A DNA stretch of 64,000 nucleotides. Source: Tretioscincus oriximinensis. Its lineage: Eukaryota > Chordata > Lepidosauria > Squamata > Gymnophthalmidae. Made by a program: the position numbers and the translations under genes. The notes beneath the pieces are model-generated. The model was not told the origin of the DNA. It did no database searches and saw only the letters and a list, made by a program, of their open reading frames with translations. The DNA is taken from NCBI GenBank assembly GCA_022410635.1, contig JAJVDF010000252.1, positions 1,393,569-1,457,568 on the forward strand, read 5' to 3'. Shown piece by piece: positions 33,006-45,564 of this stretch (its first letter is position 1; each line of letters starts with the position of its first letter).

Positions 33006-34685
33006 ACCTCACTGATATATTCTCTCATTTTCAAGGTGTCNTAAAACTGGATTCTCAAATTAAAGTTTCTGGTGAAATTCTCAGTCTTTGTCTTGGTAAA
33101 TTAGACAGTTTTGTTGTCATCTCACACAATTTCCGAAAAGAGAGAAGTTGCCTGGTAGACTCAGCATCAGCATATGCAACTTCTTCAGTGATGCTTTGCA
33201 GTGACATGTCTGCAGGTGTTCCTTCTCTATGGGGAAAATGAATTNAATAGGCTGCCTAATAAAATATGAATAAAGAGGGTAAACATAATTTGAAATAGAA
33301 TTTAAGTAAACATTTGTCAGTAAGCGATTATCTGATAAATATTCTAAAACATAAAATAGAAGCTTTTCCTTCTCTAAAAATATCAAGAAAATTAATGATA
33401 ACTATTTACTGTATATAGATTTATTTATACCAGTATAGAGTCTTTGGCCCTTTATGAACAGACATGGTAATATGGTTTACGAAGTTCGGTAATCCACATT
33501 GTCTGCAAAAGATGAGTGGTAATCTGAATCAGAGCCCTCTAAAATACATTCAGGATAGGTCGCAATTAGTTCTACATCTGTGCTGCACTATCTGATTTGG
33601 ATTAAGCAGTGGCACATCGGCATGTAGGCCAGCTTCGTATGAGTGTGGCCTTGGCTAAAATGATGAACTCACCTCCACATGGCACTTTTGAGATGTTTCT
33701 GCTGGGGAATCATGCAAGCTGGTTGATCTGTAAAGCCAATGCAGAGCTAGCTAGTGAGATTTGGAACCAGCAGTGAATGGACTCCCTCTACAATTGACTA
33801 ATCTATATTATCAATTCATGCCACACTGGGACCGATAACAAGAGGCTTGCCCCCCAGCTGATTATAACGCCACACATACACACGACTTGTGCAGGCCTGA
33901 TTGGAGCATGCACATATTGCTGGCTGGCTAGCTGGCCACAAAATATCTGCAACACGCCCACACACTGCGGTTGGTATGATGGAGTTTTAGTTAGATTTCA
34001 AGCAGAGGGCAGGATTTTGAATGGATTTCTGACAGGGGGACAGGATTAGTATTGGTGTTGTGTACACACTTACCTTCAGAGAATGGCTACTGACAACCCT
34101 TCCCTGCTGCTGGTTTTCAACCATTCTCTGTTGACTGATGGGATAGAAGGAAGAGTGAAAGCTGTACTCTTTCTATGTTCTACATTCCTGAACATGGTTG
34201 CTATTTTATGCCTATTTTACTTTGAAGAGGATTCTAAAAGAGGTTTGAAATTTCAAAGTGAAGAACTGAATGTTTTACAGATCTAACTATATATGTTTAC
34301 TCAGATATANACCTCAAAGGACTTTTTTCTTGTGCAGAGGATTCACTCTTAATCTGTTTGACAGCCCGTCCGGAATTTCAGCCACCTTAGACGGAAATCT
34401 ATTTTTCTCTTTTGAATAATGCACAGACATGAGGTGAATGCTGAGCAAGGCATGTCCAGCTGTCCTCTGCCATTTGATATCCCAAACTGTGAGTGAGCAA
34501 TGTCTTGCGTCATGGTTTATTTTCATAGGCAGAGTCACAACGATCTCAGCAAAAGAAGTCATTTCACTCAGAACAGTCTATATTCTCTAATTAAAGTTAT
34601 TTTATGCTGCAGGGCAATTCTATTACAAGAATTAATTGTTCTTGTTGAAATGTGAAACACTTCCTTCACAGATTGCATTTGAACA
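33006..34685. other. SYNPO2L intron 3, no gene
   Basis: Nothing recognised beyond short open frames without motifs. 33590-33660 has faint similarity to the AGCTAATCC-type phrases. Confidence 0.4.
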
Positions 34686-34922
34686 TATTTATTTTATTTA
34701 TTTATTTGTACTTACATCCCGCCCTGTACCCGAAGGTCTCAGGCAGCCAANCAAAGGGTGGCACATATAGCTTTTGTTACTTTCTCCACAATAGATACCC
34801 TGTGAAATAAGTGGAGCTGAGAGAACTGTCACCCATCTGGCTTTCATGAAGGAGTAGGGAATCGAACTGGGAGACCACCAGATAGGAGTCCAATACTCTA
34901 ATCACTACACCAAACTGACTCT
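34686..34922 (-). mobile_element. tRNA-derived SINE with L2-type tail
   Basis: Minus strand from 34922: tRNA-like head 'agagtcagtttggtgtagtg', 'gtattggactcctatctggt', a B-box-like 'cagttcgattccc', then the body. It ends with 'ggctgcctgagaccttcggg', 'acagggcgggatgtaagtac' and AAATAAATAAATA. This end is the same as the tail of the LINE at 3838-3890, so the SINE carries its partner LINE's 3' end. One N at 34751. Confidence 0.75.
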
Positions 34923-36515
34923 AGGCACAAACACCTGAAAATAATCTGTGTAGCAGGGGAAAGTAATTTAATAATAGTATTAAATACTAAATGAAGATCT
35001 AAATATTAAATCAAATGGCTTTTTCCCTTTCCCTTATCTTTTTATTGAACAACTGACTAATCTGAAGTAGCAGCTTTGGGCATTACTTCAGGTGAACAAC
35101 CTCCTCTTAAGAAAGCTTATATAACCTTTAAAAGGCCATCTTCATACCCTTGGCCTAAATACCTTGACTATTAAAATATTATTTCCTTGAGCCAAATATT
35201 AAATCAACAGTTTCAACTTGGTTATCGTTAGTTGACTTCTGAATGTCTAATTAGTTATTTCATGAGCTTCTAAATGACTATTTCTGAGCTAAGCCTGTCA
35301 CTGGTGTTATTGAGATCAGTCTTAATCCAATCTTTTGAATCTTAGTGTGCTTGTGTTATGATCCTGTTTCATTTTTCTCCCTCCTGAGAGCATATGAGAT
35401 TATCATATGTGTACTCAAAATGTCCTTTCTCATTCCAGTACGCAAATGTCCCATCCTGCATACCTCATACAGCAATTTTTACATGTTTTAGAATGTAATT
35501 TTCGGTTACTGGTTCCAGGAATGACACATTGATTGATGTCACTTTTGGTTCATTTCCAGAAAGGACATCTTGATTAATGTCATTTCCGGAGCAGGGCCGG
35601 AAGTCATGTGATTCTGAAGTAATGTGACCAGTTGTAGGCATTTTTTGGCCTATTTGGCATGTGAATTTTGCACGTGGTTGTAGGTGCTTTTATGCCTATT
35701 TGGTATGTGAATTTTGTGTAAAGTGGCACCTACTTCCATGGCCAGATTTAGGGTAATTTTACTTAGTATTTACTTTATTTTTCTTCCCTTAGCTTCTTTG
35801 GGTTTTATAATAATAAAAGCAATAAAAATATTAATATCTTAGTACTACCGGTACCTATATTTTGTTTAAATATGGCCCTGCCCACCTCTATCATTCATGA
35901 CCAGTGAAAGATCTTCAAATTTCTATTTCTTTTTCTTCCTCTTACCTTGTTTGACATTTTCTCCTTCTATTTTGTTCTAACACCATTTTTTCCTTTCTCT
36001 ACTTTATTGCTCAAATATAATGACTTCTCTTTTAATAAAAACGGAGAGCTCAGCTTGGCTAGGTTACCTCAATTCATTTTGAGAGCTGAAATTAATATTT
36101 GTATTGGGCACAGTTGATGCCAGGCAACAGTAAGTGATAGGACTGAGACTGGGAAATTATGAGGAAAGAATTCATCATATTGAGGGACTCTTTTCTGTGG
36201 CATTCTCANAGTTCTTAATTGAGCTCTGCTGCATTCTACCTTTTCACTGTAATTTGCTCTTCTCACCTCCTAGCAAAAAGTCAAGATTGGCTTAAAAATA
36301 GTGTGTAATTTCAAGTCTGACCGACCTCTAGTNTGTTTCTTTGCCTTATCTTAGCCTTCAGAGTCTGGAACTTTTACTTTGTGTTCTTTTCTGCCACAAT
36401 TAAAATTATACTCTCCATATGATACAAATAAGTGTTTAGTAATGGAGTTTTAAACTTCAAGCTGCTGCTACTATCTGACTAGTTCACCCTCATTTTTATA
36501 ATGTTTCTGTACTGC
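34923..36515. other. SYNPO2L intron 3, no gene
   Basis: 35490-35740 contains local repetition ('catttccgg/agaaaggacatcttgat', 'tggcatgtgaattttgc' twice) and CATGTG phrases resembling 56560-56700, perhaps a MITE. The rest is AT-rich and unremarkable. Confidence 0.4.
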
Positions 36516-36930
36516 TAGGGTTGCCATACATCCCAGGAAAGCGGGACAATCCCAGTTTGGGGGACTAAAATATAGTCCCCTCCGGGGTTTAAGAACAAAA
36601 TCCCAGCTTTTTACATTCCCCGATGCTGCATCAGGGAGTGTAAAAATGCAGGATTTTAAAGACAAAGCAGCCGTCAGAGCTTACCTGGGTCCTGGGAGGA
36701 ACCTTGAAGTGTGCCGTAGCTGCTCCAATGCTGGAGGTGGGGTTTCACGTGCCTGCTTGCAAAGCGCGCCAACTTGCCTNCAGCAAAGGAAAAACGCCTG
36801 AGTTTGTGACAGGAGAATAGCTCTGTTCTGCCTGTCTCACTACAAGCGTCCGTATGTGCGTGCATGCGCGCACGTGCGTACCTGTGTGTGCACACGCGTG
36901 CACCCCCACCCCCGTCCTGGTTTTGGGCTG
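36516..36930. mobile_element. hAT-like MITE (TAGGGTTGCCATAC start)
   Basis: Starts 'tagggttgccatacatccc' with 'gcgggacaatcccagtttgg', a common non-autonomous terminus. It contains a GC-richer core and a purine-pyrimidine run of GTGCGTGCATGCGCGCACGT type at 36850-36900. It ends near 'gtcctggttttgggctgcta'. Related start at 15309. Confidence 0.5.
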
Positions 36931-37199
36931 CTATTGTATTAAAAGGAGCTAAATTATATCACCCTCAGTATTAACTTCAAAATGGATATTTTTAATCTGC
37001 AAGCAAAGAGGGACGGGCTGCAGTAATATTTCCTTTAAGACCCAAATTAGTACAATTTGCTTTCCAATAATGCATAGGAATAAATAACATTCCTTATTAA
37101 TCATAAATGTGTCCATATGTTTGATAGGGAAAACTATGCCAATTAAATTGATTTGACTATATGAACGATGCAACGGTTTTTCTTTATATTTTTCTTATG

Positions 37200-37470
37200 T
37201 TCTTTTTTTTTACCTAGAGGATCTATTGTCTATGGAATTTACTTCTAGAAGAAATGATGGTAGCTACTAGCCAGGATAGCTTTAAGATGAAATTAGTAAT
37301 TCATGGAAGCTAAAGATATCAATAGCTGCCAGGATGGATGCCATTGGCAGCAAGCTGAGATCAAGTGGTGGTTTTGTTTTCTTCTGTTTGAGAATGGTCC
37401 ACACAGATGGGCCACTGTGTGAGCCCGTGTTGGACTAAATGGCTGTGGCCCTTCTTGTTTTCTTACGACA
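37200..37470 (+). repeat. 'GACTAGATGGGCT' repeat, diverged copy
   Basis: Carries 'tactagccaggata', 'gatgggccactgtgtgagcc', 'gttggactaaatggctgtgg' and 'cttgttttcttac'. 5'-truncated. Confidence 0.55.
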
Positions 37471-38150
37471 ATGTTTTATTAAGACTTTTAATGTTCACTA
37501 TATTTTATCTCTACTTTAAAATCCCACCTGTACTGTGAACACTCAGGGCAGGTGAAGAATAGGTGCTTCCTTTGCTAAAGGTCCAGATGTACTAATCTAG
37601 AAACATAGTTCTCTTTGGGAGGGAAATCTGATCACTTTGGAGTGTGCATAAAACTCGTGCACAGTTTATTAAAAATTCATTAACTCCTTTGAAATGTACA
37701 TGGGCAGGAAAATGAAGCAAAAGGTATCAATGAGGGGAATTTAAATATACTCCAGAAAATTCATGACTTTTCCTTGGAATGCACATAAATGATTCTTAGA
37801 TGGGTTCTTTGCCTTGCCAGCTCTTATCTCTCTGAATCCTCCCTGGGATTTCATGCAATGGAAGTGGACAGAGACAATCTCAGTGTGGAAGCAGTTTTAT
37901 GTGCTGGTTACCTAAGCAGTGGGAGCTGTTGGTAGAGCAGTGAATGGCTACAGCCAGCTTCCAAAGTGTGAGCTTGGGCAGAAGTGATCCCTGGCTCTAG
38001 TACAAAGCATCTCCTATGGAATGTCCCGGAGTAGCAAATGGTAGGTGATTCAAAGCCAAGCATTCCTTAAATCCAGTTCTGCTGCAAATATTTCAAGGAC
38101 TATGGTGGCAATGGTAATGGCAAGACAAAGACATGAAAAAGGAGACAGTA
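37471..38150. other. SYNPO2L intron 3, no gene
   Basis: Unremarkable intronic sequence. Confidence 0.4.
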
Positions 38151-38225
38151 GTCGACATCATGATCATGATCATGATCATCATGATCATCATGATCATGAT
38201 CATCATCATCATCATCATCATCATG

Positions 38226-38258
<33 letters not shown>

Positions 38259-38262
38259 TATT
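38151..38262. repeat. GATCAT/ATC microsatellite
   Basis: A mixture of (CATGAT)n and (CAT)n. TGATCA palindromes recur, so both strands can fold. Translations give His/Asp or Ile runs, which are not genes. Confidence 0.95.
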
Positions 38263-38356
38263 GGTTCTTAGGAAGTGTACTTAGCCTGCTGGCTTGGCAG
38301 GCACAAGTCCCAGAAACCTGGGCCTACTCTCTGAAGAACTATGGCAATACATGGCA

Positions 38357-38630
38357 GGCACGAATGGCTCAGTTGCTTAGGAAACTGCCTCTCATCTGGG
38401 AGGTCGGGTTTTGAAGCTCTGTGTCGGATGCAGGGAGGGGTGAGCACNTTCCACTAGCCAACTCAGCTATTCGAAAGTAAGAATTGCAAGAAATTGCAAC
38501 TTACTGCAAGTAGATACATGAGAACCAACTCAGCCTGGTGGGGAAGATAGAATGTAAGCCACTTTGAGTCCTTTTGAAAAGTGAGAAAAGTGGGATATAA
38601 GGACCCAGTTCTTCTACTTCTTCTTGAATG
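38357..38630 (+). mobile_element. Sauria-type SINE
   Basis: Nearly the same as 13811-14116: head 'ggctcagttgcttagg', 'ggttttgaagctct', body 'attgcaagaaattgcaact', tail 'gtaagccactttgagtcc', 'gtgggatataaggaccc', TTCTACTTCTTCTT. The tail is shorter by about 25 bp (no 'gggcaaaaatacccttgtaa' duplication). One N at 38448. Confidence 0.85.
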
Positions 38631-40835
38631 TTATGGAGCAATGGCTGAGCCACACCAAATTGCTCGTGTTTTTTTTCTGCTGGGCTTGTCCAACCAGCAA
38701 AGGCCATCTGGACTATGGACAGGAACCATATCAGGATCCTCAAGTACTCATTGCTTCTCTTTTCCCACTACAAGTGCATTAACTAACTGACACGGGGTTT
38801 GACTTTTTGGTATACAGTATCCACTTTACAATGTTCCTGATNTAGGCACAGGAGCAGAATACATATCCTTCAAAAAGCAGTCTTGATGTAAGTCAGGAAA
38901 AACTTCTGGTTCAGTCACCAGTTATCCAATGGGTCATACTGGTGCTCATTGATATTCTATCAAGCTCCAGAACAAGGCCTACTTCCAATGGTCATTTCAA
39001 AGCTGCTGCTGAAATGTCCCTATTGTATGTTTGAATTTCCCTGCCTTGAAGGAAGGCTAGGTCAGTCCAACATCTAAACAGATGGTTGCCAGTCCATTTG
39101 TTACTGTCCTGTTCCAGAATTGGGAGCAGCATGAAAAACCTCGTGCTGACTCAGAGATAGTATACTCCTGCAATAGAGGGCTACTCAAGATTTTCCCTTC
39201 CAGGAGCTCCCAAGAGTTCCCTGTTCTGCCCTACTATTAGCTGGATATTTTTTCTGTAATGCATGTCTTACATGCACATGTGTAAGTTGAGTTTTCCTCA
39301 ACTTGGCTGTGTTTTAGCCTCACACATAGTTTTTGAGAGGAAAACACTGTAAGTGGGAAATAATACATGCCACCTTGATATCCTGTTAGAAAGGCAGAAT
39401 TATTAAACAAGATACTCTTCTTCCTTCAGTTTTTGTCTTTCACTAATTATATTGAAAATTATAGAAGGATGACCAAGTTGGAACGTATGGAGAGTCAGTC
39501 TGCTATGTAATTAAGGAAACAATAAGAATACACAAAGCAAGAAGTGGGTGGTGAGTTCATACAAACACAGTAGTTCATAAAAATGGTTTATAGCAATTGC
39601 CTAGAAAATAATTACTTAATACTGAATACAGTGGTGGTGGAAGTAGCTTTGGATAAAAACAGCAGGGAAAGTCACTTCAATGTCACCACTTCAATGTCAG
39701 ACTCTTTTGCTTGTGAAGAAAACACAGAATAGGAAAGAGCGATTCTGCTGTTTACCTTCTGTTTACATCAGATTCTAAGATTTTTGCAAAAACCTTTTTA
39801 TGGAATGTGCAGTCTTTGCGTAAGAATTGCTATTAACTCAAAAGAACCTGTGAAGCTTTAAAAAAACCAGAAATCAAGAAGAACCAATTAACATATGAAG
39901 AAAATGCAGCTGCTTATATACAGTGTTTGGCTTCTTATATTTAGATCTCTTTTAACTACTGACATCTGTGGAAAAATGTTTTGTCTGCCACTGAACTTCA
40001 TCTATATACAGAATGTCCTTTTGTCACAGTACATCAGCAGTGCATATGAGCAAAACCTATATTACACAACCAGCCAGAGATTCCACTGAGAATGATGTCA
40101 GCACATGTCTAATGAAATCCACAAGGCATCTAAGTATGTAGGTAGATCAAACTGAAGGAGAACTGAGTAGTGGATGCAACTTACAATTATGCACACACAT
40201 AAGAAACCAGTAACCTACGTTATCTGCATGGGTCCCTAGGAAAATGGGTCTGAATCAGATCTTTCTCAGAGCCTTCTAATCCAGAATGGCATAGACCACA
40301 TTAATAATTTATTACCTAAATGCACTACATAACTGTGTTGTGAGGTAAAGAACANTAAAGTGATATGCTGTGCTGCTTGTCTGAGGTGCCATGGTGGTTT
40401 TGTGTAACAATCGATTTCACAAAAGAGAAAATTGCCAGAGGGAAATTGGGGAGTTATTGTAACAGGGACTCTCAAGACTTGTCAGATCTGACATAATCTG
40501 AATTTATTTTAGTCGTAATCTGAGAGGAATGCCTGAGATAAACCAGAAAGAGATTTCAGTTATCTGGGCAAAATAACTGAATGCAGCCAGTGTAGGAATA
40601 TCTGTTGTAATGTTTACACAATTCTCAAAATGGTTTTTCCCAGAGTATTGCAAAAGTTATCTTATGGNTCAAGTATGGTATGGCTTTCTGCATATCTAGA
40701 ATAAAACAGGCAGTGTGCATATGTGGGAGGCAATATATACACTCTTCTATTTGGTGTTGGTGCATTAGATTTTTTGTAATACAAATTGTATACAATAAAT
40801 GCGTTTTTATTTTCCTTAGTATTGCTTAGGATAAG
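38631..40835. other. SYNPO2L intron 3, no gene
   Basis: No recognised element or gene over about 2.2 kb. Short open frames lack motifs. Confidence 0.4.
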
Positions 40836-41114
40836 ATGTGTGAGAGAGCCAATCAACAAGCACTTTGGGGGGAAATTCTTTTGATGTTTCACAAAGCCCG
40901 AAAATATGTCAGTCCCAAACCATTTCAGTGGACCAATAATGACGCTTTGTGGGTACTGGCTTCTTACACTGTGATTCAGAGAATTCCCTGGCGCTGTTCA
41001 CAAGTATGGAAACATTGGTTGCTGAAGGATGTGTCATCTTATTTTAAACCCCAGATACTAGAGGAGGATCGAGAGTGGAGCAAGGCAGTTGATAGTGTCC
41101 ATCATACTGTTTAG
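40836..41114 (+). CDS. Unrecognised 92-codon ORF rich in Trp, in SYNPO2L intron 3
   Basis: ATG at 40836, stop TAG at 41112-41114, with an in-frame stop just upstream. The peptide has Trp and Phe evenly spaced ('LWGEILLMFHKA', 'PFQWTNNDALWVLASYTVI', 'IPWRCSQVWKHWLL'), basic and amphipathic, and no low-complexity bias. The acceptor-like TTTTCCTTAG is 19 bases upstream of 40836. I recognise no family; a Myb/SANT-like helix bundle or a transposon-derived piece is possible. Codon usage cannot be judged at this length. It may be chance. Confidence 0.2.
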   Translation: MCERANQQALWGEILLMFHKARKYVSPKPFQWTNNDALWVLASYTVIQRIPWRCSQVWKHWLLKDVSSYFKPQILEEDREWSKAVDSVHHTV

Positions 41115-41879
41115 TGGTGAGGCTTAAAGGCTAAGAATAGCCACTGTTNCCTCATGGCTTTCAGCAGCAATGTCAAATAGACAAAAGAGAAGCTTTAAAA
41201 GGCTAGTGGGGTTGTAATCAGAAGGACTGGGCTCTTCTGAAGTTTTGGTTCTGGTCCAGAACAGAACTGTTCTACTTCTCTCTCTCTCCATCTCTATGGA
41301 GAGCTGTGAGTTAAAAGGGGTATGTGAAATGTCTGTTTCGCCGGGACTGGATGGTGCTTTCAAGAACTTGGACCAACCATATGCAGGTACCAGTTTATTC
41401 TTTTGAAGTTTGAACAAGTTTGAAGTTATTTGCTTCTGGGGCTTGAGAAAGGAAGGAAATTTGAATGGGGAAAAGCTTTTTCCTTTTTCTTTTAATTTGA
41501 AACCTTAGGAGTTAGGTTAAGGAAACTTCTCAAGGATTACTGATGGAGTCTTAAAACATTCTCTCTTGCAGTACTGTTGTGTGGAAGGAAGTTATGACAT
41601 TTGTGATAGAGTCTAGGATATAAAAAGAAAGTACATATCCTTCCCCTCTTCTCACAGAAACCCATGGTTAACTTATAAAATTCATTGCGCAGGCTATAAT
41701 GTTGGACACTGGTTTATATNATTCTTCACATATGTGTGCTTAATCATTGTTTGCCATCACAACTCTACAGAGCCTTCACAGCTAGCAGCTCCATGGGTAC
41801 ATCCAGATAGCTGCCTTTGTAGTTTCTTTATATAAAGCTATAAAGAATTTATGACATCATTGCTGGCATAATTTCCATA
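41115..41879. other. SYNPO2L intron 3, no gene
   Basis: Unremarkable. A (CT)n run occurs at about 41276-41292. Confidence 0.4.
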
Positions 41880-42345
41880 CAAAGCATGAAATTCTTTCCC
41901 ATGAATATTCCTACATTTCCCAGGAAACTCAGCTATAAATCCTTGCTTGAAAGGATTTATCCTGGCTGTTCTGTAATTGGTTGCCAGCTTCCTTTGTTGT
42001 TAGGCAGGGGAATTCAAGGAAAAAGCTCACCTAAATTCTGTGAATCTGCCAGTGGAATTTTTAAATTTCATTGTTGCTTTTTGCAGTGCAAATTTGACTG
42101 GGAAAAGAAGTTGATCACACTTCTGGCCTCTGCTCTCATTGAAAGGCAGGGCTGGAGGTCTTGGAAGCTCTACACAGATTATGTCCACATGTTGCTGACA
42201 TGGCTCAAAGACAGAACATTACACTGTGAAAGCTGCATAAAAGTACCAATAAGAAAAAACATCACAGCCCTTTCTAGCACTGCCACTGCTGGATCACTAC
42301 ATTTATGTGAGGTGACACCCCATTATCAGTCTTATAGTGTAAGAA
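41880..42345 (+). repeat. Interspersed repeat B, first copy
   Basis: Shares ordered blocks with 63130-63500: 'gggctggaggtcttggaagctct'-type, 'attatgtccacatg', 'gcactgccactgctggatc' (here) versus 'acactgcgactgctggatct' (there). The + strand frame 41886-42383 (165 codons) runs across it, but the second copy does not keep the frame over this length, so it is not a gene. Confidence 0.5.
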
Positions 42346-43684
42346 CAACAACAACACACATGCGAATACAGCCCATATCTTAGGGACACATTTTTCTCTT
42401 TTCAGTTTTGTTTTGGATCTAATGGATCTAATATGTTTGTGTTCCACGTACTTTAAGAAAATCTTGAGATAACTAACAAATATTGGGAAAAGATGATATA
42501 TCTTACATGAATGGCCATGTAAGAAAGGTTTGTTGTACCTCTACATTTAACTGCCTCTGATAGTTGTAATTGCAAGATTTTTATTGTTATTTGGAAAAGA
42601 TTGAAGAAAAAGGAGACTAAAACAATGGACATGAGCTTGAACAGATTTTAGGGGCCAATAGAAGAGCNAAGAGTCTGGCATAGTATGGCCGATAGGGTCA
42701 TGAAGAATTGTATGTGACTGAACAACCAACCAATAGAACTATAACAATAAAACAAAACTTGCACACCAATGCTTAAATAGTTTTATGGCAAATTGCATGC
42801 TTGAGATAGAACCATAGCCAGAACTATAACAAAACTTTAGATTCCATTTTGGCCCTTGCTTTCCAATTATGAAAAATTCACTGTTAAAATCAGTGGGTAG
42901 GATGGGTAAAAGCCATAAGCACTAGGTACTGCAAGCTTGAGATTCATATGCATTGCAGAGACACAATGGTGGGGATTCAGCTCTTATTTCTGAAAAGGTA
43001 ACATCTCCATCTGCCCTTCTGTGTAGGGTCAGGAGAGGCTGCCTTAGGGCTACAATAGTCTTGATCGTTCAAATAAAAGCATGTCAAAATCGATTAAAGT
43101 CCTCTTCAACAGCAGTAAGGNCAGAGTCAAATACATACTTTTAATCCAATATCAGTCCTAAAGAATTAGATTAATCCAGGGAAAAAAAGTTTTTATTCCT
43201 AGTTTAGTCTAGTTCTTTAGGTCAGAAGTTGGACTAAAAATATGTGTCTGGTTTTAACTGGGAAACAACCTTAAGCCTTTCTATACTGGGCCTTTTTATA
43301 GATTTTATCTTGGAATAGGGATCTGCCATTTTCATGTTGATGAAGACTATAGCATATGTATAATCTACTGCCAACATGTGGCTCGCAGTTCCCTTTTCTA
43401 AGATACAATTCATAATAAGGTCAGGTGCTGAAAGGGTGCTGGTATCTTTAAAATCTAAGTTTAAAATATTTATTTAGGATAACTTTTTAAAAATACCTCA
43501 CAGAAGTAATGATAATGCAGAGAAGAAACCATCTCCACTAACTGAAATCTTGTTTTTCAAAATCTATCATAAATAATAATCTTGTTACATGGTTTAACTC
43601 CAAGAAAAATCTATCTACTTTTGTTTCTCTTTGGCTACTTCTTTTGTCTCAGTGTTCTGTCCCCTCCATACCATTTTACCGGTG
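42346..43684. other. SYNPO2L intron 3, no gene
   Basis: AT-rich. No recognised features. Confidence 0.4.
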
Positions 43685-44640
43685 ATGGTCAGACAGGGAG
43701 CCACGCAGACAACCATTTACATAAAGAAACATTTATTAATACAACAGATAATGCTTACGTGCAAAGTGCAAACCTTTACAAACTTCCCAAACAAAATTGA
43801 CTACATTGTGCAACAGTTACTTTAACAATCGTCCAAACAAAGTGACTACAGTGTCATTAACTTAGTTAACAATAGGCAAACCGCGGATCTTCACTTATAC
43901 GTTCTTGTTCGATGACTTTTGGATAAGGGTATAGTGAGAAAATGGAGGAAAGGCCATGGCTAAGTGAAAAGGGGGAGCGGCAGGCGCAGCATCCTGGAAT
44001 GACTGTCCCACTCAGCCTCAAGGGCTGACCCGGATGGGACTATGATCGCCAAGGCGACTCACTCTCCAGGTGAGTCACCTACCAATCAACTGCCCAGCCC
44101 NCACTGGGGCAGCCCGCTTGGCTCACGCTTGGTGAGCCCCACCCAGCTCGCACCATTGCGAGGCTGTTACACCTGAGGATCAAAGGAAGGAGCTCTGTCA
44201 CGAGCCCCCTTCCCCGACTTAAGGCAGCCTTCAGCTTCCAGTCTCTCCCCAAGGACAAGTTCGGCTGCCTCAAAACCCTTAAGGATCCCTCAAAGCTATA
44301 TCCTAAGGGCACAGTCCGGGGATATCTGCCACCCTTGGCCAGTGGCTGTCCCTTTGTGCCATCCGCCACACCCCTCACTGTCCATGACGAGAGAAAGACT
44401 GAAAATAAGGGAGGGAGGGAAGGCGTCGGGAAAGCAAGAGGCCAAACATGGCGTCGGCCTCTTGCTTTATACCCNGGCGTCGCGCCAGAAGCGCGTCACC
44501 AGAAGAACCGCCATGTTTTCCGAGGTCAAATTTGACCTCGAAAAATATGGCGGCGCCCGTGCTTCGTGCTCCCGGGACGCACGCCGGTAAGTGGCGGCNC
44601 CCCCTATGTGGGGTCGCGTTATTTCTCCCTCACTCATACT
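43685..44640 (-). mobile_element. CpG-rich LTR-like element, minus orientation
   Basis: A 950-bp block rich in GC and CpG inside an AT-rich intron. Read on the minus strand it parallels 61790-62780: 'cacttaccgg' near the start (44590); a TATA-like GGGTATAAAGC at about 44464-44475; 'tttctctcgtcatggacag' at about 44380-44400; 'gatgctgcgcctgccgctcc' near 43990; 'gccatggc' near 43955; and a poly(A) signal TTAATAAATGT near 43734. Promoter then poly(A) signal in one repeated unit fits an LTR. No gag/pol is attached. It could be mistaken for a CpG-island promoter. Confidence 0.55.
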
Positions 44641-45564
44641 GTACTCGAGCAAAAAATACCCAGACCTGAGGGAGAAAAAAAAATACTTGTTTCAACCAGA
44701 TTAGAAATAGTAAAATAAAGCAAATAATAAACAAATATGGAGGACAAAAATTACCGTAGGAGTTTGGATTTTTCTCTCTCCTTGATATACAGCTTCTCCC
44801 TACTACTGGGAGTTTTAAAAATTGTTGATCTGTTTTTGTTATGGCCAATACTTCAAACTCGTACATAGGGCCTAAATTATTAGGTTTTGTTGCTGCAGAC
44901 ATAGGGGCATGAAGTTGCCCTATGGTTTCCACAGGAAATGGTTATCCTGAATTTTGTGAAATCCAAATTCAATGATCCCGTCTTATTTGTTTATTCTCCT
45001 AGTCCCTCTATTTCTTTGCTAGTGGGATACCTGAATAACAGAATAGGGAAAGGGAAACATGAAGAGCTAGGCTGCATCTCCATGAAGGTTATTTAGGGAG
45101 TNAGCTGCAACATCATGTTGAAATGTCCCCCCCCCCCCCCATTACCTCATAGAGTTTCAGTGATACACTCGCTAAAAAGGCTTATGGTCCTGCTTTTTCT
45201 GTTAACTCATTTTTCTTGCTTCAGCAGTGCACTTCTTTTAAACACAAATCATTGCTTAGTGGCAACATTCAATAATATGAATTCAGGTTAGCTGTAAAAA
45301 GCTCATTGGCTCTGAGCTTGCTGAGAATGCTGGGATTTGTAATAAAATAAGTGCAGCAATAATGTATGGGGCATGTGATGTCATAAGGTTAACAGGGAAT
45401 GTTATGGAGAAACAAAAAGCAGTGTGGGGACATACTTGCTGATGTGTTTTCAGATTTAATAAAAATAGTGATATTAGGATAACTCAGAACAGGGTTTCTA
45501 AACAGGTTTCCTGCAAAATGTTGACTGTGTTCCTTCTTCTTCTTTTTCTTTTATCCCCTTGCAG
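44641..45564. other. End of SYNPO2L intron 3
   Basis: Non-coding up to the acceptor of the last exon. It has a C14 run at 45127-45140 and a pyrimidine-rich stretch (TTCTTCTTCTTTTTCTTTTAT) ending in CCCCTTGCAG at 45564. Confidence 0.7.

Noticed and set aside
38045..38414. His/Asp-rich and Ile-rich open frames.
   Set aside because: They come from the GATCAT/ATC microsatellite.
41886..42383. 165-codon frame as a gene.
   Set aside because: It runs across interspersed repeat B, whose second copy at 63130-63500 does not preserve the frame.
44079..44590. CpG island with a gene promoter in intron 3, or small GC-rich ORFs there.
   Set aside because: The block is a repeated, LTR-like element with a second copy at 61790-62780; the ORFs are not shared.
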